From Acetobacter sp. 46_36 (GTDB taxonomy: Bacteria > Pseudomonadota > Alphaproteobacteria > RF32 > CAG-239): a stretch of DNA of 64,000 nucleotides. The stretch covers positions 62,001 to 126,000 of the forward strand of contig MNTT01000013.1 in the NCBI GenBank assembly GCA_001917135.1. Reading direction: 5' to 3'. Positions 6,926 to 15,759 of the stretch are shown here, in pieces. The notes beneath the pieces are model-generated. The model was not told the DNA's origin. It was given only the letters and a program-made list of their open reading frames with translations, and did not search any database. The position numbers and the translations under genes are program-made. The number at the start of each line of letters is the position of its first letter. Within the stretch, counting starts at the first letter, position 1.

Positions 6926-8701
6926 ATGACATATCTGGACAGGGTAAATTCACCGGCCGATGTTAAGAAGATGACGGCGGAAGAATTAAAAGGTTTGGCG
7001 GCGGACATCCGGGAGGGGATTTTGAAGCGCGACAGCCTTATCGGCGGGCACGTCGGCCCGAACCTCGGCTTTGTCGAGGCGACGCTCGCGCTGCATTATG
7101 TCTTTAACTCGCCGGAAGACAAAATCGTTTATGACGTGTCGCACCAGTGTTATGCGCACAAGATGATTACCGGGCGTAAAAACGGTTTTCTCAATCCTGA
7201 CGATTATGCAAAGATTTCCGGCTATACGAATCCGCACGAAAGCGAGCACGACCATTTTGTCATCGGGCATACGTCAACGTCGGTCAGCCTGGCTTCGGGG
7301 CTGGCGAAAGCGCGCGATCTTAAGGGCGAAAAATACAATGTGATTGCGGTTATCGGTGACGGGTCGCTGTCGGGCGGCGAGGCGTTGGAAGGGCTGGACT
7401 TTGCCGGGTCTGAACTCGGGACGAACTTTATCGTGGTGGTCAACGACAATCAGATGTCGATTGCCGAAAATCACGGCGGGCTTTACAATAACCTGAAGCA
7501 GCTGCGCGAGAGCAACGGCAAAGCGGAGACCAATCTGTTTAAGGCACTGGGGTACGATTATCTGTATGTTGCCGACGGCAACGACATTGAGGCGTTGATT
7601 GCGGCATTCAGACAAGTTAAAGACAGCACGAAACCGGTAGTTGTCCACCTTAACACGCTGAAAGGCAAAGGCTACAAGCCGGCGGAAGAACACAAGGAAC
7701 CGTGGCATTGGAGCGTGCCGTTTGACGTGAAGAGCGGCGAAAAGACGGCTGACTTCGGCGGCGGGGAAAATTACAACGATTTGACTTATGACTTTTTGCT
7801 GAACAAAATCCGCGAAAGCGATGCGGGAAAAGGCGGAAAAGTTGCGGTGCTGACGGCGGGAACGCCGGGCGTGTTCGGGTTTACGCCGGAACGGCGCGCC
7901 GAACTGGGCAGCCACTATATTGACGTCGGCATTGCCGAAGAGCACGCGGTGGCAATGGCATCGGCGCTGGCAAAAGGCGGCTGCCGTCCGGTCTTCTGCG
8001 TTTACAGTTCATTTATCCAGCGCACTTATGACCAGCTGTCGCAGGATTTGGCGATTAACAGCAATCCGGCAGTGATTTTGGTATTCGGCGCGGGTCTGTC
8101 GCCGATGGATGCAACGCACCTCGGCTGTTTTGACATGGCGATGGCGGCGAATATTCCGAATATCGTTTATCTGACGCCGGCGACGAAAGAGGAATATCTG
8201 GCGATGCTGGAATGGGGCATGACGCAGACGAAGCGTCCGGTGATTATCCGCGTGCCGGGCGAAGTTGTTTCCGACGGAGCGGCGATGAAGGCCGAAGCGG
8301 CGGAAGTTAAGAGGCTTAATGTGGTTGAGAAGGGCGAAGGCGTTGCCATTCTGGCGGTCGGCGATTTTCTGGAGCTGGGGCGGCAGGCAGCAGCCAAGCT
8401 TAAGGAAAAGGGTATCCATGCTACGGTGGCAGCGGTACGCTGCGTGTCGGAACCTGACGAGGCGGCGCTGGCGGAACTGGCGAAGACGCATAAAGTTGCG
8501 GTTACGCTGGAAGACGGCGTTTTGGACGGCGGGTTCGGTGAGAAAGTCGCGCGGTATTACGGCGCAACTGCGCTTAAAGTGCTGGCATACGGCGGCAGAA
8601 AGGAATTTACCGACCGCGAGCCGCTGGACGAGATTTACCGCAAAAACCGGCTGGAACCGGAGATGATTGCGGAAGACGTCCTGAAACTGCTGGAGGCGTA
8701 A
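6926..8701 (+). CDS. dxs: 1-deoxy-D-xylulose-5-phosphate synthase (short form)
   Basis: Thiamine-diphosphate enzyme joining pyruvate and glyceraldehyde-3-phosphate, first step of the MEP isoprenoid pathway. Visible motifs are DVSHQCYAHKMITGR (His73), GHTSTSVS (114-121), the ThDP motif GDGS at 144-147 ending in NDN at 173-175, the catalytic-Glu region IAEEHAVAMA (about 336-345) and a C-terminal transketolase domain. At 591 residues it is shorter than typical proteobacterial DXS (about 620-640) and has Ser-His where most have Gly-His, so it belongs to a divergent DXS branch. GAGAGG precedes the ATG. A MerR-type promoter lies upstream. Confidence 0.88.
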   Translation: MTYLDRVNSPADVKKMTAEELKGLAADIREGILKRDSLIGGHVGPNLGFVEATLALHYVFNSPEDKIVYDVSHQCYAHKMITGRKNGFLNPDDYAKISGYTNPHESEHDHFVIGHTSTSVSLASGLAKARDLKGEKYNVIAVIGDGSLSGGEALEGLDFAGSELGTNFIVVVNDNQMSIAENHGGLYNNLKQLRESNGKAETNLFKALGYDYLYVADGNDIEALIAAFRQVKDSTKPVVVHLNTLKGKGYKPAEEHKEPWHWSVPFDVKSGEKTADFGGGENYNDLTYDFLLNKIRESDAGKGGKVAVLTAGTPGVFGFTPERRAELGSHYIDVGIAEEHAVAMASALAKGGCRPVFCVYSSFIQRTYDQLSQDLAINSNPAVILVFGAGLSPMDATHLGCFDMAMAANIPNIVYLTPATKEEYLAMLEWGMTQTKRPVIIRVPGEVVSDGAAMKAEAAEVKRLNVVEKGEGVAILAVGDFLELGRQAAAKLKEKGIHATVAAVRCVSEPDEAALAELAKTHKVAVTLEDGVLDGGFGEKVARYYGATALKVLAYGGRKEFTDREPLDEIYRKNRLEPEMIAEDVLKLLEA

Positions 8702-8770
8702 ACAAAAGCCGGGAATAAATAACGTTTTTGAAGGCAGGCGTTGTTTGAAGGCTTGCGTTCGGAAGCAGAG

Positions 8771-8798
8771 CCCCGTTGCGGAAGCAGCGGGTTTTTTT
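8771..8798 (+). terminator. terminator of dxs
   Basis: Hairpin CCCGTTGC-GGAA-GCAGCGGG followed by seven T, 70 bp after the dxs stop. The rest of the 8702-9037 gap holds a partial second copy of the GGAAGCAGCG...TTTTTTGTGCCGGGCGG unit and A/T-rich sequence before the next gene. Confidence 0.8.
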
Positions 8799-9037
8799 GT
8801 GCCGGGCGGGGAAGCAGCGTTTTTTGTGCCGGGCGGATATGACGGGGGAAGCTGCTGCTACTGGTTGTGCAGAGGGGAGAAGGGAAGGTTGTGGCTGTTA
8901 ATCAGGAGAAAGTATATCTGGAGAGAACAGAGAATATGCGTTTTGAGGGGGGAGGATTAACAAAAAATTTAGGCTTTAGGAGATAGGCTGGCTTATGTTA
9001 AAAAAATTAGCCGGTTTATGATAAAATTGGAGAGACG

Positions 9038-10087
9038 ATGTTGCGTAAAGTTGATACGGGGCTGGAAGCGGAAAAGGACAGGTTTCGGACATATTACAGT
9101 GAAAAGCTGTGCGGCGATTATGTCGGTCTGGAGCCAATCAGGAAAAAATATCTGCGGCAGTTTGGGGTACGGATGGCGGTTGGATTTGTTGCGGCAGGAT
9201 TGTATTATGCCTGCTGTGTCATGCGGAATGTTTCGGCGGAGGTGATATTCAGCAATAATGTGTTGGGGATTTATGTTGTATTCATTTCCTTTTTTGGGTT
9301 ATGGGCGCGAAAACCGTGTGTTTGGTATCAAAAGGATAGTAAGCGGCTGGTTATGGATAAAATTCTTGCATTTTGGGGTGATGTGCACTATTCCGCTTCG
9401 AGCGAGTCGGATATTCCGGCGGAGGATTTAAGGAAATCCGGGCTGTTTGGGAATTTTGAAGACAGGAAGGCTGCTGATGAGTTTAAAGGGGTATATAAAG
9501 GTGCGGAGGTAATTGTTTCCGAACAATGTTTGACGCGGACAGTGCATATGCGTGAAGGCAGCCGGGAAGCGATGGTTTTTAACGGGATTGTCATCAAGCT
9601 TAAACTGGCAAAAAAAATTGCCGGGCAGACGGTGGTACGGAGTGACCGCGGGTGGTTTAATTTTATGATTTCGGCTCTCAGGGGCGGACGGAAGGAGTTT
9701 GCCAACGGTACTGTTGTTGAGAGTATTTTTATTAAATCGATGCAGCAGAATGTCAAACTGGAGGATCCGGTGTTTGAGAGGGAGTGGGAAGTGTATGCGA
9801 CTGACCAGATCGAGGCACGGTATATCCTGACGCCGGCACTGATGGAACGGATGCTTGAAATTAAGCGGCGTTTCGGAGGCAAAAGCATTGAGTTCAGTTT
9901 TTTTGACAATCAGGCGTTGATTGCGGTGCGTACAAATAAGGATATGTTTGAAACGACGTCTTTGTTTACGCCGAGTTTGTCGTATTGCAGGGTGCAGGAG
10001 GTTGTAGCGCAGTTTTACAGCATATTCTCCGCAATTGGTCTGTTGCAGGGAGCAGAATATGAAAGAGCGGTGTCTGTACAGCAGTAA
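9038..10087 (+). CDS. DUF3137 domain membrane protein
   Basis: Protein of 349 residues. Two adjacent membrane helices lie near residues 45-64 (RMAVGFVAAGLYYACCVM) and 70-90 (IFSNNVLGIYVVFISFFGLW). A large soluble C-terminal domain then carries the DUF3137 pattern: FKGVYKGAEVIV, the central ADQ-like ATDQIEARYILTPALMERMLEI, and FSFFDNQALIAV. The family is widespread next to LemA-type membrane proteins, but its biochemical role is unknown and no LemA gene is adjacent here. The start follows a weak GAGA site. Apparently monocistronic. Confidence 0.82.
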   Translation: MLRKVDTGLEAEKDRFRTYYSEKLCGDYVGLEPIRKKYLRQFGVRMAVGFVAAGLYYACCVMRNVSAEVIFSNNVLGIYVVFISFFGLWARKPCVWYQKDSKRLVMDKILAFWGDVHYSASSESDIPAEDLRKSGLFGNFEDRKAADEFKGVYKGAEVIVSEQCLTRTVHMREGSREAMVFNGIVIKLKLAKKIAGQTVVRSDRGWFNFMISALRGGRKEFANGTVVESIFIKSMQQNVKLEDPVFEREWEVYATDQIEARYILTPALMERMLEIKRRFGGKSIEFSFFDNQALIAVRTNKDMFETTSLFTPSLSYCRVQEVVAQFYSIFSAIGLLQGAEYERAVSVQQ

Positions 10088-10212
10088 CATTGCCGGCGCT
10101 GGCGGGCATGTTTGTATTTGAGTGCAGTGTGGGAGAAGAAGCAAAGGTTTGACTTTTTGTTTAAAACGGGCTATATTGGCGACAGGTTTAATCCGAAACG
10201 GAGATTTTGCAG

Positions 10213-10881
10213 ATGGCAATGCGGACAATGACGGCAGCAACAGCGCTTGTAGCGGCGTTTGCGGCAGTATTTTCAACGGCGGGAACAGCTATGGCTAAAC
10301 GGGATTTTTCCGTCCGCAGCGAGGTGCGTTGTGATGAGGCGGGAACCATGTGTTATGACGCGCGGAGCGGGGCTCCCTTTTCGGGCGAGCTGCGGCTGTA
10401 TTATCCCGACGGAAAGGTTCAGGCGTCCCTTTTTTATGCCAACGGACGGCAGGATGGCAAATACCGCGTCTTTTTTGCGGACGGAGGTTTGCGTTATTCC
10501 GGCGTTTATAAGGACGGGAAACCGGAAGGCGTGCTGACCGCCTATTATGACAACGGGAAAATCGAGGCCGAGACAAGCGTCAACGGCGGCGTGTGGAACG
10601 GGCTGCGACGGTCGTTTTACCGCGACGGTACGCTTCGGCAGGAGGAAAATTACGCCGACGGCAAACGGCAGGGAAACGCCAAGCGCTATTATCCCGACGG
10701 CAGCCCGGCGCTGCGCGTGGCGTATGAACAGGGCGTTCCGGTTTCCGGCTATTGCCTGACGCCGCAAGGGCAGAGGATTGATTTCAGTGCCGATATAGCG
10801 GCATTTGCGGAAACGGGGAAAACGCCGTGCGACGAGATGATGACTCAGGCGGAAAAAGACAGCCTTCCCGGAGAGAAATGA
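10213..10881 (+). CDS. exported MORN-variant repeat protein
   Basis: Exported protein with a signal peptide (AATALVAAFAAVFSTAGTAMA) and about five 22-24-residue MORN_2-type repeats such as LYYPDGKVQASLFYANGRQ, VFFADGGLRYSGVYKDGK and AYYDNGKIEAETSVNGGV. The related YwqK family is sometimes labelled antitoxin, but no toxin gene is adjacent and that role should not be assumed. Two cysteines (about residues 40 and 47) and a C-terminal pair may form disulfides. The ATG at 10213 is chosen because a GGAG site lies 9 bp before it; a TTG at 10207 and an ATG at 10219 are alternatives. Confidence 0.82.
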   Translation: MAMRTMTAATALVAAFAAVFSTAGTAMAKRDFSVRSEVRCDEAGTMCYDARSGAPFSGELRLYYPDGKVQASLFYANGRQDGKYRVFFADGGLRYSGVYKDGKPEGVLTAYYDNGKIEAETSVNGGVWNGLRRSFYRDGTLRQEENYADGKRQGNAKRYYPDGSPALRVAYEQGVPVSGYCLTPQGQRIDFSADIAAFAETGKTPCDEMMTQAEKDSLPGEK

Positions 10882-10919
10882 GCGCAAATGGATCGGGGTG
10901 TCGGAAGAAACCGTGCGCC

Positions 10920-11280
10920 AGAAGGAGCGGCTTGTCAGAAGAGGATGTGGGCCTGAAAGAACAGTTTGTCAAAAAAAGCCTCTCGTCAGAAGAGTGGAGA
11001 GCCTTGAAATAAAAGCGGGGCGTCGGAAAAAACTCTCACCAGAAAAAGCCGCGAGCCTGAAAGAACAGTTTGTCAGAAAAAGCCTTTCGTCAGAAGAGTG
11101 GAGAGCCCTAAAATAAAAGCGGGGCGTCAGAAGAAGTCTCTCATCAGAAAAAGCCGCGAGCCTGAAAGAACAGTTTGTCAGAAAAAGTCTCTCGTCAGAA
11201 GAGTGGAGAGTCTTAAAATAAAAGCGGGGCGCCAGAAGAAGTCTCTCATCAGAAAAAGCCGCGAGCCTGAAAAGCGGCGA
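10920..11280. repeat. 104-105 bp tandem array containing the tmk 3' end
   Basis: About 3.3 copies of a 104-105-bp unit: CCTGAAAGAACAG-type starts at 10952, 11056, 11161 and 11266. Each copy includes AGAAAAAGCCGCGAGCCTGA, which is the reverse complement of the last codons of tmk (QARGFF-stop) on the minus strand. The right end of the array overlaps the tmk coding end. Copies differ by a few substitutions, so the array is not brand new. Plus-strand frames give only basic low-complexity peptides. Confidence 0.85.
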
Positions 11281-12109
11281 TTATCCGTGCTGCGACCTCG
11301 TCAATGGTGCCGGCGGCATCAATGACGGCGAAACGTTCCGGTTCGGCGGCGGCCAGTTCAAGATAGCCGCGGCGCAGGCGTTCGTGAAACGCAATGTCGA
11401 CATTTTCAAACCGCAATTCTTTATTGGCCATTGTTTGCGCTTTTTGGAAGCTGCGCTGCAGACCGGTGCGCGGGTCGATGTCGAGCAGAAACGTCAGGTC
11501 GGGCTTAAAATCGCCGACGACAATTTTATACAACCTGTCCATTATTCCGGTGTCGGCAAATTTGCCGGAACCGTAAAACTGGTAAGCGACGGTCGAATCG
11601 TTAAAACGGTCGGAGAGGACGCATTTTCCGGCGGCAAGCGCAGGGAAAACGACTTGCGTTAAGTCAATACGGCGGTCAGCATAGAACAGCAGGATTTCGG
11701 TGATTTCATCAAATTTGTCTTTGTCTCCTTCAACCAGCAGGCGGCGGATTTCCTTGCCGACGGGGGTGCCGCCGGGTTCGCGGGTCATTACGACATCGCA
11801 GCCACGGGTACGGAGATATTCGGCAAAGCGGGAAATCTGGACGGATTTTCCGCAGCCTTCGCCGCCTTCAAAAGTGATGAAAAGCCCGCGCCGGGCGGCT
11901 GAGGAAGCCGGGCAGTCGCGTTGGACGTCGGAGGGAGCAGAGTGGTCGTACCGAGAGGGGGCGGAGGCAGGACGGAAAGTATCACAATGCGGAACCGCAA
12001 CAGAGGCGGTGCCGGAGAGCGGAGTGCTTTGGCCGGAGACGGGTGCGGCGGAAGAGGAACTGTCGCCGGTGCCGGAGAGCGGAACGGAGGGGTTCATATC
12101 TGCCGTCAT
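11249..12109 (-). CDS. tmk: thymidylate kinase with N-terminal low-complexity extension
   Basis: Phosphorylates dTMP to dTDP. The P-loop FEGGEGCGKS, the LID/DR region (TREPGGTPVGKEIR, LSDRFNDSTVAYQ) and the C-terminal ERFAVIDA segment are intact. The core begins near RRGLFITFEGG; before it lie roughly 70 residues of Ser/Pro/Ala-rich sequence absent from normal thymidylate kinases (about 210 aa). The start at 12109 is one base after the dacA stop (TAA C ATG), implying translational coupling; an upstream ATG at 12133 is possible. The 3' end is embedded in a tandem repeat array. Operon order is rlpA-dacA-tmk. Confidence 0.93.
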   Translation of the reverse strand: MTADMNPSVPLSGTGDSSSSAAPVSGQSTPLSGTASVAVPHCDTFRPASAPSRYDHSAPSDVQRDCPASSAARRGLFITFEGGEGCGKSVQISRFAEYLRTRGCDVVMTREPGGTPVGKEIRRLLVEGDKDKFDEITEILLFYADRRIDLTQVVFPALAAGKCVLSDRFNDSTVAYQFYGSGKFADTGIMDRLYKIVVGDFKPDLTFLLDIDPRTGLQRSFQKAQTMANKELRFENVDIAFHERLRRGYLELAAAEPERFAVIDAAGTIDEVAARIIAAFQARGFF

Positions 12110-12110
12110 G

Positions 12111-13313
12111 TTACTCACCGGTTCCGAAGACAAAATACTTCAGGTTGGCGAGGAAACGGCTGAACGGGCCGATTTTGGCAACGTTGTCTTTGGCGACCAG
12201 CGGGATTTTATCTACGGTTTCATCTTCATAGGTGATGAACAGTTCGCCGATTTTGTCGCCTTTGAGCACGGGGGCTTTCAGCGGCTGGTCATAAATGATT
12301 TTGGCGCCGTATTTGCTTTTGCCGCTTTTTTTGATGGTCCTGACGACTTTTTCGGGAACGACGGCATCAACGGTTTTGACGGTGCCGTACCAGACGGGGA
12401 CTTCGGCCATAATCTGGTTCTCGTTAAAAAACTTATAGTTGTCGAAGTTGGCAAAACCCCAGGTCATCAGGCTTTCGGTTTCTTCGGAGCGCTGTTTGTT
12501 GCTTTCCAGCCCGGCCATCACCTCAATGAGGCGGCGGTTGTTCCGGACGGCGGAACCGGTCAGGCAGAAACCCGCTTCGGACGTGTGGCCGGTTTTGAGA
12601 CCGTCGGCGCCTTTGAGGCTGTAGAGCAATGGGTTGCGGTTGCCCTGGCGGATGCCGTTAAAGGTGAATTCCTTTGTGGAAAATAGGTGGTAAAATTCGG
12701 GAAATTCGCTGATGATGCGCCGGGCGAGCAAAGCCAGGTCTTCAACGGAAATTTTATGTTCGGGGTGAGGCAGGCCGGTGGCGTTTTCAAAGTGGGCATT
12801 ATGCAGGCCGATTTTTTCGGCGGTTTCATTCATCATCGCGGCAAATTCCGCTTCCGAACCGGCAAGGTTTTCGGCGACGACGATGCAGGCATCGTTGCCG
12901 GACTGGATGAGAATCCCTTTCAGGAGGTCTTCAACCCGGACTTCCTGTCCGATTTTCAGAAACATGGTCGACCCGCCGGAGGCTGCGCCGCCCTTGCGCC
13001 AGGCGTTTTCGCTGACGGTAAATTTGTCGTCGAGGGAAATTTCGCCGTCCTTAAGCTTGCTTAAGAGGACATAGACGGTCATCAGTTTGCTCATCGATGC
13101 CGGGGCAATCATTTCCTGATGGTTTTTGGTGAACAGATAGGCGCCGGTTTCATAATCCATCAAAATCGCGTTTCTGGCCTTGGTTTCAAAGGCGTGCGCC
13201 GACGCGGCGAAAGAAAGGCAGGAAATTCCCACCGCCAGAAGGCAGAGTTTTTGGGAAAGCGATATGCGGCCGGATTGATTCTGCCGCAGGGAATTAGTGA
13301 TATTCAGAGCCAT
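12111..13313 (-). CDS. dacA: D-alanyl-D-alanine carboxypeptidase (PBP5/6 type)
   Basis: Periplasmic serine DD-carboxypeptidase that trims the peptidoglycan stem peptide. The signal peptide ends around SFAASAHAFE. The penicillin-binding motifs are SMSK (active serine in PASMSKLM), SGN (IQSGNDA) and KTG (DGLKTGHTSEAG). A C-terminal PBP5-like beta domain and a short tail (NLKYFVFGTGE) may anchor it to the membrane. The start at 13313 has GGAGA 9 bp upstream; an ATG 10 codons earlier lacks a site. About 80 bp separate it from rlpA and one base from tmk. Confidence 0.93.
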   Translation of the reverse strand: MALNITNSLRQNQSGRISLSQKLCLLAVGISCLSFAASAHAFETKARNAILMDYETGAYLFTKNHQEMIAPASMSKLMTVYVLLSKLKDGEISLDDKFTVSENAWRKGGAASGGSTMFLKIGQEVRVEDLLKGILIQSGNDACIVVAENLAGSEAEFAAMMNETAEKIGLHNAHFENATGLPHPEHKISVEDLALLARRIISEFPEFYHLFSTKEFTFNGIRQGNRNPLLYSLKGADGLKTGHTSEAGFCLTGSAVRNNRRLIEVMAGLESNKQRSEETESLMTWGFANFDNYKFFNENQIMAEVPVWYGTVKTVDAVVPEKVVRTIKKSGKSKYGAKIIYDQPLKAPVLKGDKIGELFITYEDETVDKIPLVAKDNVAKIGPFSRFLANLKYFVFGTGE

Positions 13314-13393
13314 TGTCGTTTGTTCTCCAGTTTTAGTTGCCACAGGGCGCCGTCTGGCGGGAACGGCGGATATTCCGCCGCTGCCGGAACGGG

Positions 13394-14389
13394 CTAATCT
13401 TTTTCCACAATAGTTACGTCCGAGTGCCCGTAATCAAGCACGCGGTCAAGGATTTTCATCGCTTCGCCGCGGTTCGGATAAGCACCGAGGCGGACGCGGT
13501 AAACGCCGTTTTTGCTTAAGTAGGCTTCGTAAATCGAAACGTTGCCGAAACGCTTCATATTATCCGCCATCTGCCTGGCCTTGTCATAATCGGCAAAGGC
13601 GCCGACCTGGACGAAGAAAGGGCCTTCGCCTGCGCTTTCCGGCACATTGACCGCCGCAGCGGACGCATTGGACGCCAGCGAAATTTCTGACGTGTATTTA
13701 AGCGGCTGGCGTTGTTGTGATGTGCTGATTTCGTACTTTGCCGGCTTGGCGGCCGGTTTTGCCGCGGCAGTTCCGGCGGCGGGTGCCGCAGCCATTGCCG
13801 TCTGCGTGTTGGAATAAGGTATGGTCTGGTTGCCGTAAGTCGCGGAGGAGTTGGACGGGGAAAGCATGGCTTCCTTTATGGCGCGGCTTTCGCGCTCCAA
13901 AACTTCGACTTTGACTTTTGTTGTGCCTTTGTTTTTGTAGCCCAGCAGTTCGGCACCCTTTTCGGAGAGGTCGATAATGCGGTTTTTGACATAGGGGCCG
14001 CGGTCGTTGACGCGGGCAATAATCGACCGCCCGTTTTCGAGGTTGGTTACGCGGACAATCGACGGCAGAGGCAGCGTGCGGTGCGCAGCGGTTACGGCGC
14101 GCATGTCATAGGTTTCGCCGTTGGCGGTGCGCTTGTTGTGGAAGTCGTCGCCGTACCATGAAGCCATGCCGGTTTCAACGTAGCCGTAATCTTCGCGCGG
14201 GGTGTAGCTTTGCCCCATAACGGTATACGGGTTGCCGACTTTGTAGATGCCGCCGTCGGCTTTGATGGCTTCGACTTCTTCGGTGAGGTTTTTGTATTCA
14301 AACTCTTTCGGCTCGGAAGCGCAGCCCGCCAGCAGAAGCAGGGTGCCGAGCCCGAGGCAGAAGTTCAGGTTTGTTTTCAATCTCGTCAT
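13394..14389 (-). CDS. rlpA: septal ring lytic transglycosylase RlpA-like lipoprotein
   Basis: Outer-membrane lipoprotein acting on denuded glycans at the septum. It has a lipobox LLLLAGC, then a double-psi beta-barrel with the family signature GMASWYGDDFHNKRTANGE, AAHRTLPLPS and VNDRGPYVKNRIIDLS. An Ala/Pro-rich linker follows, and a C-terminal SPOR domain (FFVQVGAFADYDKARQMADN, YRVRLGAYPNRGEA) binds denuded peptidoglycan. The start at 14389 is preferred because AAGGAA precedes it by 9 bp. First gene of the rlpA-dacA-tmk operon, divergent from the exported protein at 14563. Confidence 0.92.
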   Translation of the reverse strand: MTRLKTNLNFCLGLGTLLLLAGCASEPKEFEYKNLTEEVEAIKADGGIYKVGNPYTVMGQSYTPREDYGYVETGMASWYGDDFHNKRTANGETYDMRAVTAAHRTLPLPSIVRVTNLENGRSIIARVNDRGPYVKNRIIDLSEKGAELLGYKNKGTTKVKVEVLERESRAIKEAMLSPSNSSATYGNQTIPYSNTQTAMAAAPAAGTAAAKPAAKPAKYEISTSQQRQPLKYTSEISLASNASAAAVNVPESAGEGPFFVQVGAFADYDKARQMADNMKRFGNVSIYEAYLSKNGVYRVRLGAYPNRGEAMKILDRVLDYGHSDVTIVEKD

Positions 14390-14562
14390 TTGTATCGTTC
14401 CTTTGCGTATCGTCATAACCGGAATTCCGGCTTTTGTAAAGCTTCAACAGCAAGTTATTGACTGTTTGTTTTTATGCAGAAGCGCCAAAATTTTTTTGAC
14501 AATTATAAACTTTGCGCTTATTATACGCGTCAAATCCTTAACAAAAAGTAAGAGAATTGCCA

Positions 14563-15750
14563 ATGTTGAAGAAAAGCCGGGTATTTTTAAGTTGTATGGC
14601 TCTGGCCGGAGCCGGGTTCGGAGCGGCGGCCGGGTTTGGCGCGGAGGAAGCGCGGGCGGCGGAGATGATACGCCCCGAGGACGAGGCTCTGCTGGCGGAT
14701 ATTTTTGCGCCGGCGGGCAGCGCGGAGGTTTCCGGCGGGCGGGCGGCCGTTTCGGGACAGGAAGACGGCAGCGGTACGGAGATGAAAGGCGCGCGCGCCG
14801 CGAGCCGGGTGCAGGCGGTACCGTTGAAGGTTATACGAAGCAAGGCGGCAGCAGCGGCTGACAGTTCTGCGGCGGTCAATAAGAATAACGGCGCAGCGGC
14901 GGGGAATGATGGCGCCGCGGCAAAGAAGAACGGCGGCACAGCGGCAGAGAAGAGCAACGAGATAACAGCGGGGAACAGTGCTGCAACGGCGGGGAATGGC
15001 AGAGCAGCGACGGAACACAGCGTTGCAACGGCGGGATATTATGGCGCGGCTGCAATGGAAAAGGGCGGCGCAAGAGAGGCAAAAGCGGGCGGAACCGAGG
15101 AAATTATTTATGTTTATCCGAATAAGAGCGAACGTGAAACAGCCCGTGCGCCTCTGGACGAATGGTATGACGCAGCGCAGCACAGATATACTGGTGCGGC
15201 AGAACGGGAAGACGGTGCCGGTACCGGGGCGGACCGGGCAACCGGCGCGTCTGGCCGTGCGGAAAATGAGGCTGAAATTGCCGCATATCGGGAGCAGATA
15301 GCTTCCTGCCTTGATGCGCGCGCGGACGGGCTGGATTTGGAAAAGGCCATGCTCTATCAGGGAAACGTTTATGACGCGGCGGCATATCTGTCGCAGACGT
15401 TTGCAGAAGTCAACGCCTGTTATGAAAATATCGGTTATGACATTATCAACGCATATTATGACGGTAATCCCGAGATGCTGGCGGCGTTTGCCCAAAAGGC
15501 GCAGAGCTTTTATGTCGGCGGGGCGGATACGGGATTTAATCCGAAATTCTGCGGCGAAGACTGTTCGATGCAGGCGGTGGCCGATGCACAGACGGAGCAG
15601 TTTGCGGCGTTCAGGACTTATCTGGCACGGCTGCTGGCCGAACGGCCGCAGGAGAAATTGACCGGGCAGGGGGGAAACCTGACTTCACGGCCGCAGGAAA
15701 AGCTGACCGGGCAGGGGAAAGACCTGACTTCCCGGATGCAGGGGGAATGA
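14563..15750 (+). CDS. exported low-complexity protein of unknown function, 395 aa
   Basis: I do not recognise this family. A signal peptide (SRVFLSCMALAGAGFGAAAG, cleavage near ARA-AE) is followed by about 170 residues rich in Ala, Gly, Asn, Lys and Thr (repeats such as AAGNDGAAAKKNGG). A compact C-terminal domain with four cysteines follows (ASCLDARADG, VNACYENIGYD, FCGEDCSMQAV), then two near-identical 15-residue repeats RPQEKLTGQGxxLTS at the end. The real domain is probably residues 240-370 and periplasmic. The stop is 9 bp before holB, so it may be co-transcribed. Confidence 0.7.
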   Translation: MLKKSRVFLSCMALAGAGFGAAAGFGAEEARAAEMIRPEDEALLADIFAPAGSAEVSGGRAAVSGQEDGSGTEMKGARAASRVQAVPLKVIRSKAAAAADSSAAVNKNNGAAAGNDGAAAKKNGGTAAEKSNEITAGNSAATAGNGRAATEHSVATAGYYGAAAMEKGGAREAKAGGTEEIIYVYPNKSERETARAPLDEWYDAAQHRYTGAAEREDGAGTGADRATGASGRAENEAEIAAYREQIASCLDARADGLDLEKAMLYQGNVYDAAAYLSQTFAEVNACYENIGYDIINAYYDGNPEMLAAFAQKAQSFYVGGADTGFNPKFCGEDCSMQAVADAQTEQFAAFRTYLARLLAERPQEKLTGQGGNLTSRPQEKLTGQGKDLTSRMQGE

Positions 15751-15759
15751 GCGGCGCAG

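Noticed and set aside
10213..10881. antitoxin of a toxin-antitoxin pair (YwqK label)
   Set aside because: The protein is exported and no toxin gene adjoins it; the label comes from a generic family name.
10920..11280. CRISPR array
   Set aside because: Units are contiguous 104-105-bp copies without short repeats separated by unique spacers, and no cas genes are present.
10898..11325. plus-strand repeat protein (KIKAGRQKKSLIRKSREPE units)
   Set aside because: Exists only because the 104-105-bp array is open in some frames; frames change between copies and no ribosome site is present.
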